The translations under genes and the position numbers were made by a program. A DNA stretch of 64,000 bases, from positions 2,294,001 to 2,358,000 of the forward strand of contig NZ_JBDFMD010000001.1 of assembly GCF_047238105.1 (NCBI RefSeq), given 5' to 3'. The stretch is from Paenibacillus_D sp047238105. Lineage in GTDB: Bacteria; Bacillota; Bacilli; Paenibacillales; Paenibacillaceae. The notes beneath the pieces are model-generated. The model worked only from the letters and a program-made list of their open reading frames with translations. It made no database searches and was not told the DNA's origin. Positions 1-8,213 of this stretch are shown here, piece by piece; position 1 is the first letter of the stretch; every line of letters begins with the position of its first letter.

Positions 1-49
1 GGTTCTTTATGCATGTATGAGTCCAGCTTACTTAGTAAGTTCTGCTTGC

Positions 50-1810
50 TTACGCCAGATTAATCTCCTTGATCTTCTCGAGCGCGATCTTCGGCTTGCG
101 GTCCTCGGTGAGCAGACCGTTGACCTCCTGCTGCACGTCGCTTACCTGGGTGTAGCAGTAGCCGCAGATGTAATCCGTGTCCTTGATGGCCTGGGTGATC
201 GAGCGGAAGCGCTCCAGGAACGACTCCTCGGAGTCCACCTGATTGCCGTAGCCCCAGCCCTCCTCGCTCTTGAAGGCGATGCCGCCGAACTCGCTGATGA
301 TGATCGGCTGACCGCGATAAGCGTAACCCTCGGCCATCGCGTACTTGGAGTTCATATGCGAGATCTCGTTGCTCGTGATCGCATCCTTGTTGTCCACGTA
401 CCGCTTCAGGAACGCCTCGCCCCGCTCCTCATAATCATGCAAGGAGATAATGTCGGAGATCGTGTGCTCCCAGCCGTCGTTGACGATGACCGGACGGTTC
501 GGGTCGATCGCTTTGGTCAGATGGTAGATGCCTTCCGTAAACTTCTGCTGCCTGCGGTCGGAGAAAATGTTGGCCACTCCCCACGATTCGTTGAACGGCA
601 CCCAGGTGATGATGCTCGGGTGATTGTACTGCTGCTGCACCAGGTCGAGCCACTCGTCGGTGAACTGACGCATCGCCCGGTCGTTGAATTCGTAGGTCGC
701 AGCGATCTCGGACCAGACGAGCACGCCTTTGACGTCGCACCAATACAAGAAACGCGGGTCCTCGGTCTTCTGATGCTTGCGGAGCCCGTTGTAGCCCATC
801 GCCAGGATGGCGTCGATATCGGCGATCAGCGCTTCCTCCGAGGGCGGCGTCAGATGCGTGTCCTGCCAATAGCCCTGGTCGAGGATAAGGCGCTGATAGA
901 TCGGCATATTGTTCAGCAGCACCTTGCCCTTCTGGATCGACACCTTGCGCAGCCCGAAGTACGAATGCACCTCATCGACGAGCGTGCCGCCGCTGCGCAG
1001 CTCGAAGGTCACTTCGTACAGATTGGGATTGTTCGGACTCCAGGTCGCCACGCGCCAGGTCGGCTGGTCGCTGATCAGCTCCACAGTCGCCGATACCTCG
1101 GCACGGTCGATACCGATTGCCGTCTCCTTGATCAGCTTGCCGCCCAGCGTGATCCGTGTCGTCAGCTGCAGATCCTGAGGCGCTTCTCCGGCTGCTACGG
1201 CATAGTCGAAGCGCACAGCGTTGGCGTCGAGATCCGGGGTGATCTTGACCGACTTCACATGGCGTGCCTCCACATATTCCACCCATACGCTCTGCCAGAT
1301 GCCCGTCGTCTGCACGTACCAGCAGCCGAAGTTCTCATCCCGCCAACGCTGCTTGCCGCGGGGCTGCGTGCAGTCGTTGCTATCCTCGACCTTGAGGACG
1401 ATCAGGTTGTCGCCGCCCTCCTGCAGATACGGGGTAATATCAAAAGAGAATGCCGCATACCCGCCGGCATGGCTGCCTACGAAACGGCCGTTAACCCACA
1501 GCTTGGCCAGATAATCGACCGCTTGGAAATGGAGCACCACCTGCTTGCCCGCCCCCTCGGCCGGGATCGCCAGACGGCGCTGGTACCAGACATAAGGATG
1601 GAACGTCGGATCTTCGATGCCGCTCGCTTTCGTCTCATAGACGAAAGGCACCTGGATCTTCACATCCGTCTCGAAGCCCTCATGCCAATTCTGACCCTCG
1701 CCGGCATTATCATCATCAAAACGAAAATCCCACTCGCCGTTCAGATTGGTCCATGCCTCGCGGACGAATTGCGGCCGCGGATAGTCTTTTCTATAATGCG
1801 TCAAACTCAC
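50..1810 (-). CDS. Glycoside hydrolase family 2 (beta-galactosidase/glucuronidase-like)
   Basis: A cytoplasmic exo-glycosidase of about 586 residues, with no signal peptide. The order is the GH2 one: N-terminal sugar-binding jelly roll (roughly residues 15-170), immunoglobulin-like middle domain, then a TIM barrel. The barrel shows the acid/base motif FNESWG and a nucleophile motif ISEFGG. It is shorter than LacZ and matches the compact GH2 enzymes; beta-galactosidase, glucuronidase or mannosidase activity cannot be separated by eye. I chose the GTG at 1810 because GGTGAG lies a few bases upstream. An ATG at 1855 has no ribosome site, and a GTG at 1819 is too close to AAAGGA. It has its own promoter (1906-1934) behind the terminator of the upstream regulator gene. 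Confidence 0.9.
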   Translation of the reverse strand: MSLTHYRKDYPRPQFVREAWTNLNGEWDFRFDDDNAGEGQNWHEGFETDVKIQVPFVYETKASGIEDPTFHPYVWYQRRLAIPAEGAGKQVVLHFQAVDYLAKLWVNGRFVGSHAGGYAAFSFDITPYLQEGGDNLIVLKVEDSNDCTQPRGKQRWRDENFGCWYVQTTGIWQSVWVEYVEARHVKSVKITPDLDANAVRFDYAVAAGEAPQDLQLTTRITLGGKLIKETAIGIDRAEVSATVELISDQPTWRVATWSPNNPNLYEVTFELRSGGTLVDEVHSYFGLRKVSIQKGKVLLNNMPIYQRLILDQGYWQDTHLTPPSEEALIADIDAILAMGYNGLRKHQKTEDPRFLYWCDVKGVLVWSEIAATYEFNDRAMRQFTDEWLDLVQQQYNHPSIITWVPFNESWGVANIFSDRRQQKFTEGIYHLTKAIDPNRPVIVNDGWEHTISDIISLHDYEERGEAFLKRYVDNKDAITSNEISHMNSKYAMAEGYAYRGQPIIISEFGGIAFKSEEGWGYGNQVDSEESFLERFRSITQAIKDTDYICGYCYTQVSDVQQEVNGLLTEDRKPKIALEKIKEINLA

Positions 1811-1905
1811 ATCGCTCACCTGTCCTTTACAAATAAAATAGTTGAATGAGTCCAAAATGCATGCTCATCGTCATTTGATTCAAGTATTTTGTTTTAATAA
1901 CCCCC

Positions 1906-1934
1906 ATTTTAGGGGCATAAGGTGAAAATGTCAA
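1906..1934 (-). promoter_or_regulatory. Sigma-A promoter of the GH2 gene with a dyad on the -10
   Basis: Reading the minus strand there is a perfect -35 TTGACA (1934-1929), a 17-bp spacer and -10 TAAAAT (1911-1906). The -10 is flanked by CCCC on one side and GGGG on the other, so a small inverted repeat is centred on it. That could be an operator for a repressor, but this is inference. Confidence 0.65.
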
Positions 1935-1961
1935 CGTTATATTCTTAATTTCATGTAATTA

Positions 1962-2008
1962 ATAAATAAAAATCGCCCTTAGCTACAATGATTCTGTAAC
2001 TAAAGGCG
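1962..2008 (-). terminator. Rho-independent terminator after the ArsR-type gene
   Basis: On the minus strand a 13-bp stem (arms beginning CGCCTTTAG, two G-U pairs) with a 9-nt loop is followed by an ATTTTTATTT tract. It lies just past the stop of the regulator gene and separates it from the GH2 promoter. Confidence 0.75.
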
Positions 2009-2023
2009 TCTGACTGCCCGGTA

Positions 2024-2959
2024 TCACCCCGGGTCCACCGTGTATTCAATCTTCAACCGGATCTCTTGTTCGTGGTCGCCGAACTGCCGCCCGAACAGAT
2101 TCATGCCGCCCTGGTGCACCGCATCCGGCTTGACGCCGATCCGCATCCGTACGCTCGGGCGGCTCATCAGGTTGAGCTCGCCGACTGTGATGTCCGAGAG
2201 CCTCTCTCCGTCCAGCGAGGCGTGCTTCCCGTCGATCCGCCACGTCTTGAGCAGCCCGTACTGCGTGGACCAGTCCGTCCACCAATCGGGGTTGAGTCTG
2301 CCGCGCCGGTCGCCGAAGTCCCCGGGACTCGTCCAGGTGCCGATCTCCTGTCCGTTCATCCACAAGGTAATATCAGAAGGCCAGTTGTGGTCGTAGCTGG
2401 GCGCCTCCGAGCAGAGCTCCATCGACACCTCCAGCGCTTCGATCCGCGCATTCCCCGGGATCGCCAGCGGCAGCAGATACTCCAGAAACCCCTTGCGGAG
2501 CCAGATAATCTGCGCGCCGACATGCTTGGGATGATAGAAGCTGGCCGGCTCATCCTCCTGGACGAGCATACCGTCGCTGCCAGCCATACCGCAGGTCGGC
2601 GTCACCTCACAGTCGCTGTAGTGCCCGACCGGCATCTCGATCTCATAGACCGCCCGCTCGCCCTCCGGCAGCGACTTCACATCGCGAAAGGCAATGTGGA
2701 TATCGCTATAGTTGCTGCTGCACATCTTCATCGCGCCGCGCGAAGCAGGCAGCAGCTCGGTGCGGATCAGACCGGCCGCCTCCAGCACCTTGACATTATG
2801 CGCCACCGTCGACACCGGCAGCTTCAGCTCCTCCGCGATCTCCATCACGTTCAGGCTGCGCGAGCTCAGCAGATGCAGCATATCTACCCGGGCCCTGGTG
2901 GATAGGGCATGCGCCACGGATACCAGCCCATCCGGATCGCGATAACTCAGCTCCAGCAT
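2024..2959 (-). CDS. ArsR-type winged-helix transcriptional regulator
   Basis: A 311-residue protein. The first 75 or so residues form a winged helix (segments VAHALSTRARVDMLHLL and MEIAEELKLPVSTVAHNVKVL resemble ArsR-family HTH domains). The remaining 230 residues are a beta-rich C-terminal region seen in a class of Paenibacillus regulators near glycosidases; I cannot assign its ligand. It lies immediately upstream of the GH2 gene on the same strand, but a terminator and a separate promoter lie between them, so it is more likely a local regulator than a cotranscribed partner. The ribosome site in front of the ATG is weak. Confidence 0.75.
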   Translation of the reverse strand: MLELSYRDPDGLVSVAHALSTRARVDMLHLLSSRSLNVMEIAEELKLPVSTVAHNVKVLEAAGLIRTELLPASRGAMKMCSSNYSDIHIAFRDVKSLPEGERAVYEIEMPVGHYSDCEVTPTCGMAGSDGMLVQEDEPASFYHPKHVGAQIIWLRKGFLEYLLPLAIPGNARIEALEVSMELCSEAPSYDHNWPSDITLWMNGQEIGTWTSPGDFGDRRGRLNPDWWTDWSTQYGLLKTWRIDGKHASLDGERLSDITVGELNLMSRPSVRMRIGVKPDAVHQGGMNLFGRQFGDHEQEIRLKIEYTVDPG

Positions 2960-3296
2960 TTCGATTCGTCGCCCCCATGCTCATCGTCTTTGGAATGACA
3001 ATGATTGTACAGGAAGCGTTGATTTATTGCAAGATTATTGGATCAAATCAATCGGCACTCCAGGCTTCCGGCTTCCATCCGGGTCAGCAGCGTTACTTCA
3101 TACTGCTTGGCCTCGCCCCAGTCGTACCCGTACCCTCCGGGCCAGACCTCCCGTCACCGTCATAACGATTGACAGCGCCAATACCTTAAACGCTTGCCTC
3201 GGCGAGGCGTGCCGTAATGCTGCTGATGCATCCAACTGCCGTTTGGCAGTTATTCCGGCGAGCTGCCGCGAAGGGGGTAGCCACGAACTCACCCCG
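2960..3296. other. Gene-poor spacer with hairpins and a possible gene remnant
   Basis: No intact gene. It carries several short hairpins, the clearest being AACTGCC-GTTT-GGCAGTT near 3235-3255 and GCCTC-GGC-GAGGC near 3197-3210. A 36-codon stretch on the minus strand reads like a protein tail (listed separately). Confidence 0.5.
3043..3153 (-). pseudogene. Possible C-terminal fragment of a lost gene
   Basis: Thirty-six codons on the minus strand read REVWPGGYGYDWGEAKQYEV and so on to a TGA stop. The composition (aromatic, charged, beta-strand-like) looks like real protein sequence, but a stop codon immediately precedes the first codon and there is no start or ribosome site. The family is not recognised. 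It may be the decayed end of a gene deleted between its two neighbours. Confidence 0.3.
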
Positions 3297-3653
3297 TCAC
3301 TTCTTCTCAACTTGCAGCAGAGAGACCTGCTTGACGGTGTAGGTGTCCTGAAGCCCGTCTTCTTTTAGGACATTAAGCTTCACCAGGCTGGCCACCTTGG
3401 AAGGGTCGGTCTTGGAGAGCATTCGCCAGACCTGGGGATCGGGCAGCGCTTCGTACAGCCTCGTATCGTCGTACTCCTTGCGCTCCTGGAGGACGATCTT
3501 CACCCGGTAGCCGCCAACCTCCAGCTCCGTCAGCCCTTGCTCCGCACAGTGCGCCATGATCTCGCTGCGCAGCTCCGCCGCCTCCTGCTCGAGCACCTTC
3601 ACCTTCTGTTTGAGTTGATAGTACCGGCTTACTTTCTTATCCACATCGCTCAC
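3297..3653 (-). CDS. Small conserved hypothetical protein with N-terminal coiled coil
   Basis: About 118 residues with no signal peptide or membrane segment. The first 40 residues are a heptad-rich helix (LKQKVKVLEQEAAELRSEI). The rest is mixed alpha/beta, with a VGGYRVKIVLQERKEYDDTR segment like those of phage-associated small proteins that carry a short coiled coil plus a beta domain. The GTG at 3653 is chosen because GGGGAGG lies just upstream; a second in-frame GTG at 3644 is possible. An in-frame ATG further upstream has no ribosome site. Function unknown. Confidence 0.65.
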   Translation of the reverse strand: MSDVDKKVSRYYQLKQKVKVLEQEAAELRSEIMAHCAEQGLTELEVGGYRVKIVLQERKEYDDTRLYEALPDPQVWRMLSKTDPSKVASLVKLNVLKEDGLQDTYTVKQVSLLQVEKK

Positions 3654-3744
3654 GCTCCTCCCCACCATATGTATGCCGGGAAGGTTGATTTCAGACGCGC
3701 CGTGTAGGACATAGAGTGCTCGAACAGGGCAGAGGGATCTACGT

Positions 3745-3785
3745 ACTCGGCGCACTTGGCGTGTCGGCGCACTTGGCGCACGCAG
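3745..3785. repeat. Short direct repeat in spacer
   Basis: CGGCGCACTTGGCG occurs twice in a row with a 3-nt separation (tactCGGCGCACTTGGCGtgtCGGCGCACTT...). It lies in the upstream spacer of the coiled-coil gene. No function is evident. Confidence 0.6.
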
Positions 3786-3829
3786 CCACCCCCGGCAGCC
3801 CATTGTCCGGTCTCCAGTGGCCGGTTTTC

Positions 3830-4006
3830 GGACACAATAGACGCTATTCCAGCAATAATCGGGCCTTTCAGTTCTCTTACGGACACAGGATTCGTTATCG
3901 GTCTGCAGACCATTGGTTAGTCCGGTATTTTGATGGAATAGCGGATCGTGTGTCCTCAGGATAAGCCAAAAACAATAGATTAGCTTAAATAACGGATCCT
4001 CTGTCC
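3830..4006. repeat. Palindromic four-motif element, 51-nt spacing (copy A)
   Basis: Four 21-nt motifs: two direct at 3830-3850 and 3881-3901, two inverted at 3935-3955 and 3986-4006. All begin GGACA and share a GGACANAGGATCCGYTATT-like consensus. Starts are 51 nt apart within each pair, and both nested pairs share the same centre (3918). The 30-nt stretches between motifs are not conserved. Total length is 177 bp. A GGTCTGCAGACC palindrome (3900-3911) lies inside. The element is in the spacer between two minus-strand genes. Confidence 0.75.
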
Positions 4007-4089
4007 GCTCCATACAGCATCCGGCAGTTCATTGACCGAATCACGAGACTCTCGCCACCGATCGCCAGTAAACAATAACTTCATTCCGG

Positions 4090-4801
4090 CTAACCGGCTC
4101 TGCCTTCGACGATGTCTTTGATCCGCAACCGCTCGGTAGTTACCAGCTCCTTCAGTTTCACTGTACCATGAGCGCCGGGGATCAACACATTGGCTTCCGG
4201 ATAGTAGCGTACAAGAACGGATGTACCATCGTTCAGCTCTATACGCAAGGAAAACCCGGCTTCATCCCCTCGCAACGCCTGGATCTCGTCGTAGCCAACG
4301 AAGCGGAGCTTCAACAAGCCTTTAATGAAAGCCGCTGCCGCTTCCTCCGTAAAATCGCCTACCGGCTCGTCCTTGCCCTGGCTCAGACTGACACGCTTTA
4401 CTTTGCCCTCGATATCCCATAGCTCGCCGATCGTAGCAGCCTCCGGGTTGCGGTCTACCTCATACATCTTGTTGTTCGCAATGACACGAAATTCAGGCCT
4501 GTAGCCTTTCATCTCGTACACTTCGGTACCTAGTTGCAGAAATGCCGCATCGCCGTTCCGCATCGTATGATCACCGCAAGCCTGGCCTGCCATCCTGTAC
4601 GTGACCTCCCCGACTTGCCCGCCTTGTCGAGCTTCAAGCTGCGGATCTGGCGGACCGTGGGAGGACACATACAATATATCGTTAACTTTCAGCACATCGA
4701 CCCAATCCGGTCTCCGCCCGCTCGCTGGCACTGCATCCGGCCAATACAGAGCAGACCAAGCCCAACACCATTCCTCGCCGCAGCTTCCGTATCCATGGCA
4801 T
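4090..4801 (-). pseudogene. Frameshifted conserved lipoprotein
   Basis: The ATG at 4801, preceded by GAGGGA, opens a type II signal peptide (RKLRRGMVLGLVCSVLAGC, lipobox VLAGC). That frame runs only to a stop at 4682. The remaining protein, starting at about WVDVLKVNDILYV and running about 195 residues to 4090, is in another frame. That frame has no credible start: its GTG at 4731 lacks a ribosome site. The two halves join sensibly in the overlap at about 4705-4725, so a one-base indel best explains the data. The mature part resembles small Firmicutes lipoproteins that start with a DWVDxLKxND segment. It is either a real frameshift or a sequencing error; function is unknown. Confidence 0.75.
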
Positions 4802-4850
4802 AGCCGTCCCTCGCTTTCTTCTGGCCGCGCGCTCCTGAGACAAGCAGGCT

Positions 4851-5034
4851 AACGGAACACAGGGACCCTATATCGCCTAATCTACCCGTGATTGCGATGC
4901 TTACGGAACTGACATGCCTTATCTGACGGAAATCGATCGTTGCCGCCGTCATCCGAATCCATAAGGGCGTGGAGTTCCGTTACGCTCAGTTTTTACACAT
5001 CGTTTTTTGCACCAATAGCGTCTCAGGTTCCGTT
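4851..5034. repeat. Palindromic four-motif element (copy B)
   Basis: Four 21-nt motifs: direct at 4851-4871 and 4902-4922 (51 nt apart), inverted at 4961-4981 and 5014-5034 (53 nt apart). They share AACGGAAC at one end and CTTAT or CTATT at the other. The layout matches the elements at 3830 and 37343, and the motif looks like a variant of theirs (GGAAC in place of GGAC). It lies between the end of sbcC and the start of the lipoprotein gene. Confidence 0.65.
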
Positions 5035-5117
5035 AGGTCGTCGTTAGCCCATGGTTATGTTGCCGTAATCCCAGCCATTCAAGCACGCATAGGCGCCGGG
5101 GCGTCCCGGACAATCTG

Positions 5118-8100
5118 CTAACTCACATGAAACTGCGTATAGCTGCAGCCATCCTTGCTTTTCTTCACCTCGAGGATCGCCGGGATCGCCTGCTTCAGCT
5201 CCTGGACGTGGGAGATGACGCCGATCATGCGGCCAGTCTGCTGCAGATCGATGAGCGTGTCGATCGCCTTGGTCAGCGACTCTTCATCCAGGGAGCCGAA
5301 GCCCTCGTCGATGAACATCGTCTCCAGGGAGATCCCTCCCTCGAACGACTGGATCACATCGGCCATCCCTAGCGCCAGACAGAGCGAAGCGTTGAACTTC
5401 TCGCCGCCCGACAGCGTCTTGACGTCCCGGAGCTGGCCCGTGTAGTTGTCGAAGACATCGAAGCCCAGACCGCTCTGACGTCCCCGTCTTTCCAGCCGCT
5501 CGCTGCGCACCAGATAGAACTGCCCGCCTGTGATATGGGAGAGCCGCTCGTTAGCATGAGCGATGATCTTCTCCAGAAACTCGACCTGCAGGTACCGCTC
5601 AAACGACATCCTGTCGCTGTTGTCCCCCCGCACCACATCGTACAGTCCACGGACGAGCTGATGCTCGCGCTCGGCCTCCTGGCAGCGCCGCTCGGCCTCC
5701 ACAATCTCCGCCTGCAGCGCCGCCCCCCGGGCATGCGTCTGCCTGAGCTGGCCCTCCTCGCCACGGATCGCCTCCAGCGCTTGCTCCTGCTCGCGCAGCT
5801 GCGCCTGCAGCGCCTCCAGATCGAGCCGCTCCTTGCCCGACAAGGCCTCTTGCATCTCTGCCACCTGCCGGGCCACGCTGTGCACCGCCGCGCCGTAAGC
5901 CTCCAGCTCGCGCTGCCAACGGGCGCGCTCATCTTCCGGCCTTTTGGCTGCCCGGTAATCGGCCTCCGAGCCGAATCCAGCCTGGTCCAGCGCCTCCGCA
6001 TAGCTCTGCCGGGCCTTCTCTCTGGCTGCCTCGGCCTCGGCGCGCTGCCGCTCGGCATGCCCGAGCTCCGTCGCCGCCTGCACCCGCTGCTCGCTGGCCT
6101 GCTGATACCTCTGCTGCGCTTGCTTCCAGGCTGCCTCCAGACGCTGGCGGCTCTGCCCGGTGTCCGCGATCCGCCGCTCCAGCGCCGCCAGCTGCCGCAT
6201 CTCCTCCGGCAGCGCCGCCAGCTCCTGCTCGTACAGCGCCTTCTCTGTCGCATGAGCCGACGTCCGCTCGTGCAGCTGCTGCTGCAGCTGCTCCAGCAGG
6301 CGCCGGGCCTCGGCAAGCCGGCTCTCCACCGTCTCGAGCTCCTGCTTGAGCTGCGCCAGTCCGGTATAATCCGCCTTCAGCGCTTTCTCTTCCTCGGCCA
6401 GTGCCTTACCCTGCTCGACCAGCGCCGCAAAGGTCTCCCGGATGCCCTCGGCAGTGAAGCCCTGCTCGTGCAGCTGTCCGCCTTTCTCTTCCAGCTGCTG
6501 CCGCGTTGCCTTGAGCGACGCTTGCGCCTCCAGATACCGCTGCTCCGCGGCGGACTTGTCCTTGCGCCGCTGCTCCAGCTCCTCCTTGGTCGGCACATTG
6601 TCCGTAAGCTCCGCTTTGCGCGGATGCTCGGCGCTGCCGCATACCGGGCAGGACTCGCCGTCATGGAGGTGGCTGGCCAGCCAGCCCGCCTGCCCTTCCA
6701 TCCAGCGGCTCTCCAGCTCCGCATACGTCCGATCTGCCTTCTCAAACGCCTGCTTCAGCCCCCGCGCCGTCTCCGCTTCCTTCTCTGCACGATCGCCCAG
6801 CACCGCGTAGTCCCGCACCGTCGTGGCCTGCTCGCGCAGCGCCGCCACCCGCTCCGTCAGCTCCGGCAGCCGCATGGTGCGCTGCTCCAGCGTCTTGATC
6901 TGGGCCGCCTTCTCCGTACGTTCGGCTTCCAACGCATCCCGCTGCCTTCGAGCAGTCTCGACCCGCTGCGTGAGCGCGGCAGCCTCCGATGCGAGCTGCG
7001 CCACACGCCGCTGCTTCTCATCCAGGCCGCGCACTGTCGGCAGGTAGCTCTGCAGCCGGTCGAGCTCCCGCGCTGTCCGCTCGCGCTCCTCGGTCTTGGC
7101 TTCCTCCTGCTTGTACAGCTGCTCGGCCTCCGCCAGCGCACGCTCAGCCCGGGCCTTCGCCACCCCGGCCTGCTCCAGCTGCTCGCTCCGACGATTCAGC
7201 AGCTCCACCGACTCGGCGTCCTGCCGCTCGTACACCTCCAGGTGCACGGCCCGCTCCGCAAGCGCGAGCTGCGACTTCATCTCCAGCATCGCCTGTTCCC
7301 GGGCGGCCAGCTGCCGCTGCTCCTCCAGCTTGCGATCCAGCTGCGCGAACTGCTCATTGAGCGCCTTGGCCTGATGGTAAGCCTCGGTATGCGCCTGATA
7401 GGTCTGCGCCTGCCGGGCAAGCCGCTCCTGCAGTCCCTCCAGCAGCTCCGACGCGTAAGCCAGTTCGCGCTCCAGTGCCTCCAGCACCTGATGCGTGTTA
7501 TGGTGCTCCTGCTCATGCAGCACCCGGTGCAGGTCCGAGCCCTCGCGGCCGGCCAGCGATCCCTTGACCTGGGCGATATGATAGTCCCGCAGTCCCGTCA
7601 GCTCGGCGCAGCGCTGCTGGGCCGTCTTGCGCTTGTCGCCCAGCCGGTCGGCGAGCAGCTTGTAGAGGCCCGTCTTGAAGATGCGCCGCAGGATCTCCTC
7701 CTTGTCCTCCGTCTCTGAAGTGAGCAGCTTGCGGAACTCGCCCTGCGGCAGCATGACGATCTGGCTGAACTGGTCCTTCGTCAGACCAATCAGCTCACGG
7801 AGCTTGCCGTCGATCTGCGAGACGATGAAGCGGTCTGTGAGCGGACGCTCTTCACCGCCATCCAGCGCATACAGCTCGTAACGCTCGCCGGTGGCGCTTT
7901 TATTGCCCTCCTTCACGTGGGAGAGCTGACGGAACACCCGGTACGCCTGACCCTTGATCTCGAACGAAAAGTCTACTGCGGTATGTATATGATCGTCAGC
8001 GAATTGGCTGCGGAGCATCCGGCTGTCGCTGCGGTCCTCGCCGCTGGCGCCGCCGTAGAGCGCAAAGCAGATGGCGTCGAAGATCGACGTCTTGCCCGCT

Positions 8101-8213
8101 CCCGTGTTGCCCGAGACGACGAACAGCCGGTGGTGCCGCAGCTCGGTGAAATCGATCACTTCCCGGTCTTTATACGGACCGAACGCGGTCATCGTCAGCT
8201 GTAACGGACGCAT
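5118..8213 (-). CDS. sbcC: Exonuclease SbcC, SMC-like ATPase subunit
   Basis: About 1031 residues. It is the large ATPase subunit of the SbcCD (Rad50/Mre11-like) nuclease, which cuts DNA hairpins and protein-blocked ends at forks and palindromes. Visible features are an N-terminal Walker A (GNTGAGKTS, about residue 35), long coiled coils rich in Glu/Gln/Ala, a central zinc hook CPVC, a second coiled coil, and C-terminal LSGGEKF signature and FIDEGFGSLD Walker B. I chose the ATG at 8213 (MRPLQLTMTAFGPYKDRE) with AAGGTGAG upstream; it overlaps the end of sbcD by 44 bp, so the two are translationally coupled. Confidence 0.96.
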   Translation of the reverse strand: MRPLQLTMTAFGPYKDREVIDFTELRHHRLFVVSGNTGAGKTSIFDAICFALYGGASGEDRSDSRMLRSQFADDHIHTAVDFSFEIKGQAYRVFRQLSHVKEGNKSATGERYELYALDGGEERPLTDRFIVSQIDGKLRELIGLTKDQFSQIVMLPQGEFRKLLTSETEDKEEILRRIFKTGLYKLLADRLGDKRKTAQQRCAELTGLRDYHIAQVKGSLAGREGSDLHRVLHEQEHHNTHQVLEALERELAYASELLEGLQERLARQAQTYQAHTEAYHQAKALNEQFAQLDRKLEEQRQLAAREQAMLEMKSQLALAERAVHLEVYERQDAESVELLNRRSEQLEQAGVAKARAERALAEAEQLYKQEEAKTEERERTARELDRLQSYLPTVRGLDEKQRRVAQLASEAAALTQRVETARRQRDALEAERTEKAAQIKTLEQRTMRLPELTERVAALREQATTVRDYAVLGDRAEKEAETARGLKQAFEKADRTYAELESRWMEGQAGWLASHLHDGESCPVCGSAEHPRKAELTDNVPTKEELEQRRKDKSAAEQRYLEAQASLKATRQQLEEKGGQLHEQGFTAEGIRETFAALVEQGKALAEEEKALKADYTGLAQLKQELETVESRLAEARRLLEQLQQQLHERTSAHATEKALYEQELAALPEEMRQLAALERRIADTGQSRQRLEAAWKQAQQRYQQASEQRVQAATELGHAERQRAEAEAAREKARQSYAEALDQAGFGSEADYRAAKRPEDERARWQRELEAYGAAVHSVARQVAEMQEALSGKERLDLEALQAQLREQEQALEAIRGEEGQLRQTHARGAALQAEIVEAERRCQEAEREHQLVRGLYDVVRGDNSDRMSFERYLQVEFLEKIIAHANERLSHITGGQFYLVRSERLERRGRQSGLGFDVFDNYTGQLRDVKTLSGGEKFNASLCLALGMADVIQSFEGGISLETMFIDEGFGSLDEESLTKAIDTLIDLQQTGRMIGVISHVQELKQAIPAILEVKKSKDGCSYTQFHVS

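Noticed and set aside
50..1855. GH2 start at ATG 1855 and a long opposite-strand frame over the gene
   Set aside because: No ribosome site before 1855; the opposite-strand frame is a shadow of the GC-rich coding sequence.
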